From Phycisphaerae bacterium (GTDB lineage Bacteria; Planctomycetota; Phycisphaerae; Sedimentisphaerales; Anaerobacaceae), in assembly GCA_017993835.1 (NCBI GenBank), contig JAGOLX010000059.1, positions 1 through 35,633 on the forward strand: a DNA stretch of 35,633 nt. Direction: 5' to 3'. Positions 7,173 to 16,471 of this stretch are shown one piece after another (position 1 is the stretch's first letter; every line of letters starts with the position of its first letter). The translations under genes were made by a program, and so were the position numbers. The notes under the pieces are model-generated. The model searched no databases. It saw nothing but the letters and a program-made list of their open reading frames with translations, and had not been told where the DNA came from.

Positions 7173-9704
7173 TCAGCCGTTGCGAGAATAGACACTGCCG
7201 TCCGCACATCCGACAAAGATGAAACGGCCATCGGAGGAAGCCGTCAATGCGGTGATCAGACGCGGATAAGCAACGGTCTTGGATTCCGGCTGTTTGCCGT
7301 CGCCGCCGTCCAGGCGGACCAGGACCAACTCCGCGGAGTCTCGCAGCACAACGTAGACGGTCTTGTTGCTCGAATAGGCCAGATGGGCGATTTGCCCCCG
7401 ATGATCCAGTTGACACTCGCGCTGGAGGCTTCCTTTGTCCAGGGCAACAGTGCCGATCTCTCGCTCCTGTGAGGCATAATGCAGAGCGCCAGTGGAATCA
7501 AATGCCAGGGCCGTGACATTGGCTCGGGCCTTGATGCACCGCATGGCCGGCTTGCCGTCGCCCGGGGAGGCCACGACGATGTTCGTCGATCCGCCGCTGC
7601 GGAGGGCGAATGCATAGGTCCCGCCCTGGAAGACCGCTTCGCCGGCAAGTTCCCCTTCCAGGAGATCGCCGATTTGGCGAGGGGTGTCCTGTTCGCTTTC
7701 CAGCAGGAGAGCAAAGAGCCCGATCTTGCCGCCCTGGCCTATGCCCACCTCTCGGGCGAGAAACAGCAGCCACCTCAGTTCTTTGATCTTCAGGAAGGCG
7801 ATACGCTCGCTCAGCACCTCATGGTCGCCCAGGAACGTCGCGGCACACTTCACCAAGGGCTGGGCCGGCAGCAATTGCTGGGCTCTGTGCAACTGCCAGG
7901 GGTCTGCAGGGGCAAAGGGCATGTACACGCCAAACCGGGAAGCCTCCGTCCCCTGACCGCAGGAGAATCCCAATCCGGCGATCCCCATGGGCACGCGCTT
8001 GCGGTCGGTCTCATGGGGCAGCAACTGCCCATTGATTGTCTCATAACACCCGGAAACAAGCTCGGATTCGCCGGTCGTATGATCGGTGCCTCGAACGATG
8101 GCAAATGCGGCCGGACTGGCTGCAATCTGGCACACAGGTTCCTCAGCGGGCGAGATGACCAGACGACCCCGATTGATGACGTCGTCCGTGCCGTTCTCCT
8201 CAGATCGCGGCAACTTCTCAAGGATCTCTTCGGTGAGCGTGCGCATCCAGCCGATGGTCTCCGCGTGCTGACGCTCAGAACGATAGCGCCCTTGGACTTC
8301 CATGGAGTGGGTCTCGCCCGTTTCCTTATCCGTGGTGTAGACAATGAGATCAGTGTAATGGTTTCGATCATCATACCCTACAATCTGATAGATATGGTGC
8401 ATGAGGGCATTGTGGATGCCGTACACTGCCTCTGTGGCAATCTTGATCATGCGACGGACTCCCTGCAGGGCCGGAATCGGCTCCTCGCCTTCCTTGCCCG
8501 GTTCGAACAGAGCCTTCCCGAGCGATTCGTGCAACTCATGCAGCATGCGATGGACGGCCTGCAGAGTCGGAATCGGCTTCTCACCGTCCTGGGATGTCTC
8601 GAACAATGTCTCCCGGAGCAGTTCGTCCAGTTTGTGCAACAGAGGGACACGTTGCCCATTTTCATCCTGGACCATCAACCCGTCCGCGATCGTCTTGAGC
8701 AAATCCTCCTGGGGAAGCAGGTTGATGGTTTCCTCGCTCCATTTGTCGACCTGGGCGATGACCGCCATCGCATTGCGGCGAAGATGAAAGCGGAACAACG
8801 CCGTAAAGGCCAATCCGAGCAGCCCGAAGAGCGTTGTCATGAAGGCCAGGACGAGGCCATCGAACCCCAGCATGAATTGGCTCATAACGGCATCGGTCAA
8901 CCTGTTGGCCTCGAAGAGTTGGTGCATACCCCAGCGCAACGCCACCACCGCATCCGAAACACCGAGCACAGTCCCGATGAATCCGAACACCGGCAGCACA
9001 AACTCGATGAAGACCAGTGGGAATATAACATAGAGAGCCTCAGCCTGTTCGAATTGCGAGTAGGCCTCATTGGCCTCCCGGCACAACTGGCGGTTGGGCT
9101 CTCTGCTGTAGTGTTGCTGGAGCTTGCGAAGACGATCCATGAACCGGTCGTTGCCCCCGATTCTCTCGATGACCTGGTCGACGTTGTCTACCCCCGTCTT
9201 GCGCAGTTCGACCATCTGTGCGGCGACGCGCTGGAACCGGTGTGACGCCAACCAGGGGTGCCAGCTGGGGATTAGCCTTCCCTGGCGTACACCGAGCGTA
9301 TAAAGAAGTCCGGTCGTGAATCCAAGGAGAATAGCATATTGCACCCATCCATTGTGGAAGGCCTGAGACACCCAATAGGCAGAGGCCGTGTGCGAAATCC
9401 ACACGGTCGTCCCGTTCTTGAAGCCTCGGAGCTTGTTGAGTTCATCCTGCGACTTGCTCGGATAGATCTCCCTGAACGCCTCTTGCAGGTTCAGTTCTGC
9501 GGGCGCCTGGCGAATCTCTCCCCCCACATAACGATAGACCCAGTTCTGGTACCGGAACAGCGCGGTAACGCCAATCGTGGCCAGAATGACGCATACCAGC
9601 AGCAGCTTCGCCGCCCGGGCGATCGCGGAAAAGTCCGGTTTGGGCCGGCGGCCTTCATTGCTCTGGGGGGATACTGTGCTGCTTTGAGTTGTCTGGTTCG
9701 CCAT
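7173..9704 (-). CDS. MotA/TolQ/ExbB-family proton-channel protein with C-terminal propeller-like region
   Basis: 843 aa, with GGGAG 7 nt before ATG 9704. Transmembrane helices are predicted at about 33-50, 121-139, 224-250 and 281-305. The last two carry the family hallmarks: 'FGFIGTVLGVSDAV' (239-253) and 'DGLVLAFMTTLFGLLG' (282-297), as in the pore helices of ExbB/TolQ/MotA and ZorA. Between helices 2 and 3 lies a cytoplasmic helical loop, as in ExbB. After the pore there is a long helical cytoplasmic stretch (310-500), then repeated four-strand blades (about 640-843, 'ALAFDSTG', 'ASSDGRFIFVGCADGSVY') typical of WD/PQQ-like propellers. ExbB is usually about 240 aa, so this is a large fusion. 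It would form the proton-driven stator with the ExbD-like stub and sense or transmit an envelope signal. Confidence 0.88.
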   Translation of the reverse strand: MANQTTQSSTVSPQSNEGRRPKPDFSAIARAAKLLLVCVILATIGVTALFRYQNWVYRYVGGEIRQAPAELNLQEAFREIYPSKSQDELNKLRGFKNGTTVWISHTASAYWVSQAFHNGWVQYAILLGFTTGLLYTLGVRQGRLIPSWHPWLASHRFQRVAAQMVELRKTGVDNVDQVIERIGGNDRFMDRLRKLQQHYSREPNRQLCREANEAYSQFEQAEALYVIFPLVFIEFVLPVFGFIGTVLGVSDAVVALRWGMHQLFEANRLTDAVMSQFMLGFDGLVLAFMTTLFGLLGLAFTALFRFHLRRNAMAVIAQVDKWSEETINLLPQEDLLKTIADGLMVQDENGQRVPLLHKLDELLRETLFETSQDGEKPIPTLQAVHRMLHELHESLGKALFEPGKEGEEPIPALQGVRRMIKIATEAVYGIHNALMHHIYQIVGYDDRNHYTDLIVYTTDKETGETHSMEVQGRYRSERQHAETIGWMRTLTEEILEKLPRSEENGTDDVINRGRLVISPAEEPVCQIAASPAAFAIVRGTDHTTGESELVSGCYETINGQLLPHETDRKRVPMGIAGLGFSCGQGTEASRFGVYMPFAPADPWQLHRAQQLLPAQPLVKCAATFLGDHEVLSERIAFLKIKELRWLLFLAREVGIGQGGKIGLFALLLESEQDTPRQIGDLLEGELAGEAVFQGGTYAFALRSGGSTNIVVASPGDGKPAMRCIKARANVTALAFDSTGALHYASQEREIGTVALDKGSLQRECQLDHRGQIAHLAYSSNKTVYVVLRDSAELVLVRLDGGDGKQPESKTVAYPRLITALTASSDGRFIFVGCADGSVYSRNG

Positions 9705-9844
9705 TCTTCAACTCCCATTTCCGACAGACTGTACGATCAGCAAGCGAGCTCCTTCGCGGGCCCGTGATGTCACTACTCTATTGTTGAAGACAACATCCGC
9801 TGACTATTCTTTCAATCCATGCGTTTCTTTCTGCATCTCCCGCT

Positions 9845-12697
9845 TCACAGGCCTCCCTCGCAGGGGGACTCCAGAAGAACATAACGGAAACCCACGTCCC
9901 CCCTGCGAAAATCGAAAGCACCACCGTCGTTGGCAATACCGCTCCGGTACCAGTTCTGGGCAAGGTGCCGGCAATCTGTGAGCCAACTGCCCCCCCGCAC
10001 TTCCAATGGGCCCACCCACTCGTGCACATTGCCAACCAGATTGTAGACGCCGTGCTTGCTCTGGCCCTCGGGCAGATCGAAGACTGGCACCCGCTTGCCC
10101 CACCCCGAGGTGATTTCGTTGCAGAACTGCAGGTTGAAGTCGCCTTCCCAGGGAAACCGACGATGCTCGCCCCCCTGGGCAGCCGCCAACCATTGCTCCG
10201 GCGTAGGCAAGCAGTAGATACCCCCCTCTGTACGCGACTTCCACAGACAGAATGCGTGCGCATCTAGATAGCTGACGTTGACCACTGGGAGATAACGTTG
10301 GTCGTGAGGGAAGGGCAGAGCATCTTCGCGTAGTTTCCACCCTGCCGGTCGACGGTGTCCGGTGGCTTGGACAAACTCCCAGTACTCCAGATTGCTCACG
10401 GCGCACCTGGCCATGCGAAAACCAGGAACGGATTTCTCCGTGTCATCGTCGATTTGCACCTCCCCGTCGGGAATGACCACCAAGCTCTGCCCCCGGCCGA
10501 GCATCGGATCGAGGTCGATGACGTCTCGGAATCCCAGCCAGTCAAAACGCGTTTCGCCTGCCTGGCCGGCGGTTTCATCCGCGTGAAACAGCACACCGAC
10601 CTCCCGACTATCCCGGGAGATGATTCCGGAGATCGAAGTATCCCGAAAGGAGCCGCCACGAAAGACTTGTGCAAAGGCATTCCGTGCGGACCAGTACACA
10701 CGCCGATCCACCCACTCGGCAGCGTTGCCGACCATATCACGGGTACCGGTCCGGCTGGCGTATTGACTGTCGAAGGTGTCGACCGGGGACAAGTCGTTAC
10801 TCCGGGGACCACCGCACACATTACATTTCTCCTGGTCGAACTCGTTTCCCCAGGGGAACAGGAACCCCTGGCCGCCATCCGCGGCGACTTGCCACTCACG
10901 TCCGGTGGGCAACCGAGTGCCCTTCCACTGGAGATACTCGGACAACGCCTGATAGCTAATGCAAGTCACCGGCTTCCTCCAATCCTCCGGCGTGCTCGGC
11001 GGCCACCGCGACAGCGGGATGTGCGGTTTGTTGGTCTCGTCGAGAAAACGCTGCCAGTCGCGCGCGGTTACCGGGTACTTCTTGATCAGGTACGGCTGCA
11101 ACTCCACCTGCGCGTGGGGCGCAACGGAGACGATCTCATCGAGAAGTTGATCGGCGGCACCCGTCGTGGCGGCGTTCAGCGCCGCCTGCAAAACGTTGAG
11201 ATTCATCCGCCCCGCCGCAGCGATCCGTTTCATGTCGTTCTGAATGATCTCGCAGATGGCCTGGATGGTCGCGGCGTCTTTCCTGCACCCGATGGAGTAC
11301 GTGCCTTTCTCAACGTGACAGTAGTCCTGGCGATTGTAGACAACGAGCCGCTTGCGTCCTTGGCAGTCACGACCGGCGCTGTCCGTCACGTGGATATCGA
11401 TCATCCGGACGATCGGACCATTGTCGCCGGACAGCGGCGTGCCACCCCCTCCCATGCTCGGGACAATCCCGTGAATCCGGATCGTGTCCGAATCGCATCG
11501 CTTGTCATACTCAAGGCCCTCCGGAAGTCCTTCCACCGTGACCTGGAACGGTGCCATGCCCCCCCTGATCCGAAGATTGCCGCTGTAGGATTCGCCTCGC
11601 CTGCAAAGAGCCAGCGGGTGGTCCTCCAAGGAGGGGGGGGGCGATTCTCCCAGACGGACGTGCACCGTCACCGTGTGGCATACCTTCTCCCCGGTCCGAC
11701 CGTTCTTGGCGGCAATCTCGATGTCGAAATCTCCCGGATACTGAAAGACGAGTTCGACCTCGCCATTAAGGACCTTCATCCTGGCCGTGGGGAGTCCGGC
11801 AAGTCGCGGGTGGGCTGTCCATTCAATCTCATCAGCTTTGGTCTCTTCCAGACGGACCGGCACCCGCAGCAGCTCGCCGGTCGCGCAGTGGTACTCTGGG
11901 CAGACCTCAAAGCCGAAACCAGGCCGTCGGATCTCGAATGGGAAGACCCCTGCGCCGACTGTGACAAGGGAGGAGACAAACACGGGGTGCACTTCGACCG
12001 TATGGCCCTCCAGCGAGATGGCGACTTGGGCATGTTGCTCGATGTACGCGGCCAGTGCTTCCGGTCTGAAGGACGCGCCTTCAGCCGTCTCACGTTCCAG
12101 ATAGTCGACCAGCGCCTGGGCAAAGGGGCTGCAACCGCTTGGGCTTCCGGGCAGACGATCCAGCGTGACTGTCTCGTCATTCGTAGCCGCATACAGGGCG
12201 GCGTGCTTCTTTGACATGATCATGCCAGGCAGGGCGGCGGGCGCCGCGGCCATGCCGGCGTAACAGCAGTTCAGAAAGCACATGACGTGCATGCAGGGAA
12301 GCGTGGCCAGGGTGCTGAACAACGCCCGGTACATCAGGTACGTGCCAGGCTGGCCATACTCAGCGGAATGCGGAAGAATATACCCGGGACTATCCGGAAC
12401 GCCGTGTCCGGAAAAGAAGAACATGAAAAGGTCTTCTGGGTGAAGGTAACGTCGTGCCTCGTTGATGGCCTGAAGAACCTCGGCGCGCGTTCCATGCCCT
12501 TGAGGCGCAAGAGGCCTAGGGCCACCTCCAACCGATGTGGATGATCCGTTGGAATACAGAAGCCTTCCATCGGCATTGTACAGAGTGCGAAGGACACGAT
12601 ATACGCTACAGGCATCGTTCACCGCACAATGCAGGTTTGGAATAGCGATCTGACCGCCGTAGTCATCAACGCCGACGCTCAGGACATAGATTTGCAT
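9845..12697 (-). CDS. Caspase-like (C14) peptidase with Ig module and two FGE/C-type-lectin domains
   Basis: 950 aa, with GGGAG 9 nt upstream of ATG 12697. An N-terminal caspase-like domain (about 1-200) has FFSGHG (His98) and LNCCYAG (Cys145). The Asp two residues before the catalytic Cys in most family members is Asn143 here. A beta-sandwich and a He_PIG-like module (about 330-470; 'GGMAPFQVTVEGLPEGL') follow. Two FGE-sulfatase/C-type-lectin-fold domains come next (about 525-725 and 725-945), with 'RLPTGREWQVAADGG', 'PWGNEF', 'MVGNAAEW' and 'RGGSWL...VGFRYV'. No signal peptide is visible. It is paralogous to the upstream gene, 74 bp away. FGE-fold domains often act as ligand-binding receptors, so this may be a recognition-protease fusion. 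A 140-bp gap separates it from the ExbB-like gene; I see no clear hairpin terminator there. Confidence 0.92.
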   Translation of the reverse strand: MQIYVLSVGVDDYGGQIAIPNLHCAVNDACSVYRVLRTLYNADGRLLYSNGSSTSVGGGPRPLAPQGHGTRAEVLQAINEARRYLHPEDLFMFFFSGHGVPDSPGYILPHSAEYGQPGTYLMYRALFSTLATLPCMHVMCFLNCCYAGMAAAPAALPGMIMSKKHAALYAATNDETVTLDRLPGSPSGCSPFAQALVDYLERETAEGASFRPEALAAYIEQHAQVAISLEGHTVEVHPVFVSSLVTVGAGVFPFEIRRPGFGFEVCPEYHCATGELLRVPVRLEETKADEIEWTAHPRLAGLPTARMKVLNGEVELVFQYPGDFDIEIAAKNGRTGEKVCHTVTVHVRLGESPPPSLEDHPLALCRRGESYSGNLRIRGGMAPFQVTVEGLPEGLEYDKRCDSDTIRIHGIVPSMGGGGTPLSGDNGPIVRMIDIHVTDSAGRDCQGRKRLVVYNRQDYCHVEKGTYSIGCRKDAATIQAICEIIQNDMKRIAAAGRMNLNVLQAALNAATTGAADQLLDEIVSVAPHAQVELQPYLIKKYPVTARDWQRFLDETNKPHIPLSRWPPSTPEDWRKPVTCISYQALSEYLQWKGTRLPTGREWQVAADGGQGFLFPWGNEFDQEKCNVCGGPRSNDLSPVDTFDSQYASRTGTRDMVGNAAEWVDRRVYWSARNAFAQVFRGGSFRDTSISGIISRDSREVGVLFHADETAGQAGETRFDWLGFRDVIDLDPMLGRGQSLVVIPDGEVQIDDDTEKSVPGFRMARCAVSNLEYWEFVQATGHRRPAGWKLREDALPFPHDQRYLPVVNVSYLDAHAFCLWKSRTEGGIYCLPTPEQWLAAAQGGEHRRFPWEGDFNLQFCNEITSGWGKRVPVFDLPEGQSKHGVYNLVGNVHEWVGPLEVRGGSWLTDCRHLAQNWYRSGIANDGGAFDFRRGDVGFRYVLLESPCEGGL

Positions 12698-12771
12698 TCT
12701 TCATGTCTCCCTTGCCGATAGCGCACGTCTCATCATTCCGTTGCCTATGAGGCAACGCTGGTTCTCCAATC

Positions 12772-15453
12772 TTATCCGTTTTTGTTCTTGACCGGTGGAT
12801 CCCAAGTGAAATAGCGGAATCCCACAGCAGGACCTGCGCCGGCATTTGGTGTGATGAAATCCCCCGGCGACTGAATGCCGTGCAGCCAGCTTCCCCCAGC
12901 GGTCTGGTTGGGTGAAACCCATTCGGCGGCGTTCCCGACCAAGTTCCAAGCCCCACAGACAGCCCGTCCCTTGGGGAGTTCAAAAACAGCGATTGTTCCC
13001 CCGTACCCCGACGGGGGATGGTTGCACAGACCCTCGTTATATTCGTCACCCCAAGGGTATTTCTGAGGGCGATCTCCCCTCTCCGGGTGTGGCTGGTGAA
13101 CCGCCAACCGCCAAAGGGATACGTTCATAGGTTGGCATCGGACCCCCAGCTTCGCGCTCTTCCATCGACAGAACGCCTGCACGTCCTGCCAGGTGACATT
13201 CACGACCGGATGAAAGCGAAGGTGAAATGGAAAGAACCATTCATCGTGGTTCGACCAATGGCTGGGTCGGTCGTGGCCGCTCTCACGAACGAATTCCGCA
13301 TATTCCCAGTTTGAGACCTGGTACCGCGCAAGATAGGCGTCCCACTCGCTGAACACATCCGGCGCCCAATCGAGTCTCAAGGTAGCCTTCTTCAATTTCA
13401 CAAAGCCCTGCTGAAAAGGCGGGGCCTGCGCCAATTCGATGACATCGCGAAAGCCGGTCAACGGCGGCAGCGGCCTCGGCGCCAGACGAATTCTCCCCTG
13501 GTTCACATCGAGATGTCCCGGGATGGCATGCCTCAAGCGGCAGCCAAAGCATGTTGTCAGGTTGGCGCCGCCGTCCGCTGCGCTTCCACCCATTCGGGCG
13601 AAGCAGGGCTGGTTCGTCTCGTCCCAAAGCACGTGGCCGGTCAGTTCCCATGTGTTGCCGACGAGGTCCTCGACCCCGTAAGGACTCCTGCCCTGGGGAT
13701 GCTGGTCCACGCGGGTCACAAAGAATGACGGATTGCTTCTCACTGTCTCGGGCCGGTAGGCGCCGCGATGCTGCTCAACACAGGTGCAGAGGTGGGGAAG
13801 GAAGTCATCGCCCCAGGGAAACAACCTTCCGTCCGTGCCTCGCGCCGCTTTCTCCCACTGGAACCGACTGGGCAGGCGGGTATTGTGCCAGTCGCAGAAG
13901 GCTTCCACATCCCGTCCCGTGAGACCCGTCACAGGGAGTTCGCCTTCGCGCCGCCAGAATCCGACGTCGTCCAAAGCCTTCCACTGCGAAGAAACCCCGG
14001 GATGGCTGCTTTGTTCCACAAAGGCCCGCCAGTCATTGTTCGTCAGAGGATGCCGACGGATGAAGAAGAGCGGCAAAGTCACCGCGCCTGCTGGAAGATG
14101 CTCCGCAAGGTCCTCCCTGACCTGCGCGGAGACTTGCATGTTGTTCAGAGTCTGAGTTCGCCTGGCGGAAGGACTATAGCCAAACTGGAATTCGCCGGCC
14201 GGGACGGCGACATACACGTCCGGATCAATGATCGGTATGGCAAGTCGTTCTCGCAGTTGCTCTCCCTTACCGTCCGTGGCGCATAGGACAAAAACGTGCA
14301 AGCACCCGCCGGCGAACGCCACGTCGGTGTCCACTCGCCCATACACTTCCCCGGAGGCGGACATGTCCAGCCCGCGAGGTAATCCTTCGGCTTCGACGTG
14401 CAGCGGCGGAACACCGCCTGTGATCTCGATCGAAGCACGGTAGTCCTTCTGCACGTGGCATACCGGCAGGTACTTGGTCTCCAGCAGTATCCTCTCGGCC
14501 TTGTTCACGGGCACGACAGTCCTCGGCTTGCTGGCAATTCTGGAAGGGTCCCCACGTGGCCCGAGCTTGTTCAGGAATATCGTTGACGTTCCCACGATTC
14601 GCGCCACAGGCTGAAGAGGGACTTGCCTCCCGTTGACAGCGCGAACGGTATCGATGCGATTGCGAACGCCATGGTAGATCTTGCCGTGAATCTCGGCGGG
14701 GATCAGGCTCGTTCCGGCGGGCATCTCTTGAAGGATGGTAGCCAATGTGTCGCCAAATGGACTGTAGGAGGACCAACGACCCGATGACTCATCGTACCAT
14801 GTGTGGAATTGGTCGGGAGCCACGTTGAACGCGTCGGTGGATGCGAAAGAGGCCATGGTGGGTTCCAGCAGGATCCGGGGGACTTCGCCCTGATTTCCGG
14901 CGCCGCCTCCGGCCAATGCTGCTTCTCCCAGGACCTTACATATATCGCGGGTCACAATGCCTGAGAAACAACAGTCGAAGAACAACAGCTTGTGCAAGCA
15001 CGGTAGTGCCTCCAACGCCCCGAAGAGCGCAGGGTACATAAGGTAAGTATCGTAGCGATTCAGTGCGGTACCGTAGGGAAGAAGGAAACCCAGCCCCTGC
15101 TCTTCGGTTCCGTGGCCGCCGTAGTAGAATAGGAAGAGGTCTTCCGGCCTGCTTTTCTGCGTTAGATTCCAGATGGCTTGCTCTATATCCGCACGGGTAC
15201 CATCACCCTCGATGCAGGACTCGAGGGTCTGATTGCCGCCAAGTTCTGCTTCGTACTTGCGGACCTCTTCTCGCTCGGCAAGAAGGCAACCGTCGAAGCC
15301 AAACTGGTCTCTCAACAGGTGAAAGATCCGGCATGCATCCGCAACCGGCGTCTTCAGAGCAAGGAGGGGGGCCTCGTAGGAATTGGCCCCGACCACGATC
15401 ATGAACCGTCGGGCATAATCGCTGATGTAGCTGTTGTCGGCAGATTGTTCCAT
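12772..15453 (-). CDS. Caspase-like (C14) peptidase with Ig module and two FGE/C-type-lectin domains (paralogue)
   Basis: 893 aa from ATG 15453, preceded by GGGAGAACC. The caspase-like domain (about 15-250) has a full dyad: YYGGHG (His114) and FFDCCFSG (Asp160, Cys162). A He_PIG-like module follows at about 325-410 ('GGVPPLHVEAEGLPRGL'). Two FGE-like domains follow: about 415-690 ('LPSRFQWEKAARGTDG', 'FPWGDDF', 'VGNTWELTGH') and 690-890 ('YPWGDEYNEGLCN', 'LVGNAAEWV', 'AGGSWLHG...VGFRYF'). The domain order is the same as in the downstream gene, so they arose by tandem duplication and diverged. The active-site Asp is kept here but lost in the downstream copy, which hints at one active and one altered peptidase. 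It is likely the effector, or the activator of effectors, of the channel module. Confidence 0.92.
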   Translation of the reverse strand: MEQSADNSYISDYARRFMIVVGANSYEAPLLALKTPVADACRIFHLLRDQFGFDGCLLAEREEVRKYEAELGGNQTLESCIEGDGTRADIEQAIWNLTQKSRPEDLFLFYYGGHGTEEQGLGFLLPYGTALNRYDTYLMYPALFGALEALPCLHKLLFFDCCFSGIVTRDICKVLGEAALAGGGAGNQGEVPRILLEPTMASFASTDAFNVAPDQFHTWYDESSGRWSSYSPFGDTLATILQEMPAGTSLIPAEIHGKIYHGVRNRIDTVRAVNGRQVPLQPVARIVGTSTIFLNKLGPRGDPSRIASKPRTVVPVNKAERILLETKYLPVCHVQKDYRASIEITGGVPPLHVEAEGLPRGLDMSASGEVYGRVDTDVAFAGGCLHVFVLCATDGKGEQLRERLAIPIIDPDVYVAVPAGEFQFGYSPSARRTQTLNNMQVSAQVREDLAEHLPAGAVTLPLFFIRRHPLTNNDWRAFVEQSSHPGVSSQWKALDDVGFWRREGELPVTGLTGRDVEAFCDWHNTRLPSRFQWEKAARGTDGRLFPWGDDFLPHLCTCVEQHRGAYRPETVRSNPSFFVTRVDQHPQGRSPYGVEDLVGNTWELTGHVLWDETNQPCFARMGGSAADGGANLTTCFGCRLRHAIPGHLDVNQGRIRLAPRPLPPLTGFRDVIELAQAPPFQQGFVKLKKATLRLDWAPDVFSEWDAYLARYQVSNWEYAEFVRESGHDRPSHWSNHDEWFFPFHLRFHPVVNVTWQDVQAFCRWKSAKLGVRCQPMNVSLWRLAVHQPHPERGDRPQKYPWGDEYNEGLCNHPPSGYGGTIAVFELPKGRAVCGAWNLVGNAAEWVSPNQTAGGSWLHGIQSPGDFITPNAGAGPAVGFRYFTWDPPVKNKNG

Positions 15454-15521
15454 GGTTCTCCCATCCGATTAGGCACATCCACGCACGCGACTAAGATCAG
15501 ATCGTCCATGTCGGATTCTGG

Positions 15522-15848
15522 TCAATCGCCCCACGGGGACGAGTCAATCCCATTGGCCTGCAAATGACGCCTCTGGGAACCGTTGTCATCAGGCTGGCTC
15601 TCCCCAGCAATGATGAGATCTGCATTCAGAGGACAGATACAGCCCAGAGAGTTGCACCAGCGTTGCTGATTGTAAGGCATTTCGTTGTGTATGACAACCG
15701 TGGAGTTGATGTCCCTGCCCGATTTTCCAGTGATCAGTCCGATGCCGCTTTCGGCTGCCGCAGATTCGTGATATCTCAGTGATCTCGTACTCAATCCGAG
15801 AATAGCGTTCTCCGTAAGTCCCATCTTCCAGTAGATCCTCGCCATCAT
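15522..15848 (-). CDS. Small unknown protein
   Basis: 108 aa from ATG 15848, with GGAG 8 nt upstream; a GTG start at 15899 is also open. The reading frame has ordinary-looking codon use. It contains 'ARIYWKMGLTENAILG' and 'GIGLITGKSGRDINSTVVI', with two Cys in 'RWCNSLGCICPL'. I do not recognise it. It lies between the decayed HEAT-repeat frame and a caspase gene, in a stretch with other broken genes, so it may itself be a remnant. The remaining bases from 15849 to 16008 hold nothing I can identify. Confidence 0.4.
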   Translation of the reverse strand: MMARIYWKMGLTENAILGLSTRSLRYHESAAAESGIGLITGKSGRDINSTVVIHNEMPYNQQRWCNSLGCICPLNADLIIAGESQPDDNGSQRRHLQANGIDSSPWGD

Positions 15849-16008
15849 GCGCGTGTCTCCAGCTTCAAAGTCAGATCTCCGATGTTTCTGCAGCACCACT
15901 GGGCTGCCCCATGCCCGGCCCCGTATTGCAGGTTATTCGCGTCCTCACCGTGATTCGCGAGAAATCCCCCTCAAACACAGTCCACAGAGACGTGTCTTCC
16001 CGTGTTCG

Positions 16009-16464
16009 TCAGATGCGACCTTCATTATTATGACGACAGGACGCCAAGCCCTGCGCTGCGGCTTTACGAACATCTGCGTTTGCGTCTCCCAGCGTGTAGA
16101 TCAGAAGCCATATCGCTCGCTCGTCTCCAATCCGCCCCAAAGCCTCAGTCGCTCCCAAACGCAAACATGCATCGCAATTCGCCAGAATCCGGATCAGGGG
16201 GTCCATTGAGCCCCGCCCCAGTTGTATGAGGGCCTCAGTTGCAGTCTGGCGGACATCTAACTTCTTGTCCGAGAGCAGACCTGCCAAGCGTGTCGTTGCT
16301 CGTGCGTTGCCAAGGCGTCCAGGGCTCTTGCTGCCGCCTGGTGTACGGAGCTCGCACCATCTCCCAGCGCCTGGATCAGGGGCGCCACTACGCGGAGACC
16401 CACAACTGCGCCATTTGCATATGGAGTCGAGCCTCAAAGCGTGCTGGTCTTTTGTTCGCGTCAT
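16009..16464 (-). pseudogene. HEAT-repeat protein gene with two compensating frameshifts
   Basis: The frame from ATG 16464 starts 7 bp after the membrane-protein stop. From about residue 55 it encodes PBS-lyase-type HEAT repeats: 'LLSDKKLDVRQTATEALIQLG', 'LIRILANCDACLRLGATEALGRIG', 'YTLGDANADVRKAAAQGLA'. The first repeat is missing in this frame but is found in the neighbouring frame between about 16305 and 16420 ('VVAPLIQALGDGASSV' and 'HQAAARALDAL'). A shift out of and back into frame has therefore scrambled residues of about 13-52. Intact, it would be a scaffold of four or more HEAT repeats. The frame also ends abruptly after the fourth repeat. Either the gene is decaying or the assembly has indels. 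Confidence 0.7.
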
Positions 16465-16471
16465 GAAGAGG

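Noticed and set aside
7479-9245. A 588-codon open frame on the plus strand
   Set aside because: It is antisense to the ExbB-like gene, with no recognisable domain and no fitting context.
7173-9704. Classification of the channel genes as a Zorya system
   Set aside because: The ExbB-like protein is compatible with ZorA. However, the ExbD-like stub lacks the peptidoglycan-binding domain of ZorB, and no ZorC/ZorD/ZorE-like genes were found.
9705-9844. A terminator between the caspase/FGE gene and the ExbB-like gene
   Set aside because: The 140-bp gap has some G+C-rich sequence but no stem followed by a T-run on the coding strand.
10355-12214. A 619-codon open frame on the plus strand
   Set aside because: It lies wholly antisense to the caspase/FGE gene, which has clear domains. 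The long frame is a by-product of G+C-rich codon use.
9845-15453. FGE/C-type-lectin domains as targets of a diversity-generating retroelement
   Set aside because: Such elements often mutate the end of this fold. However, no reverse transcriptase, template repeat or duplicated C-terminal segment is visible in the window.
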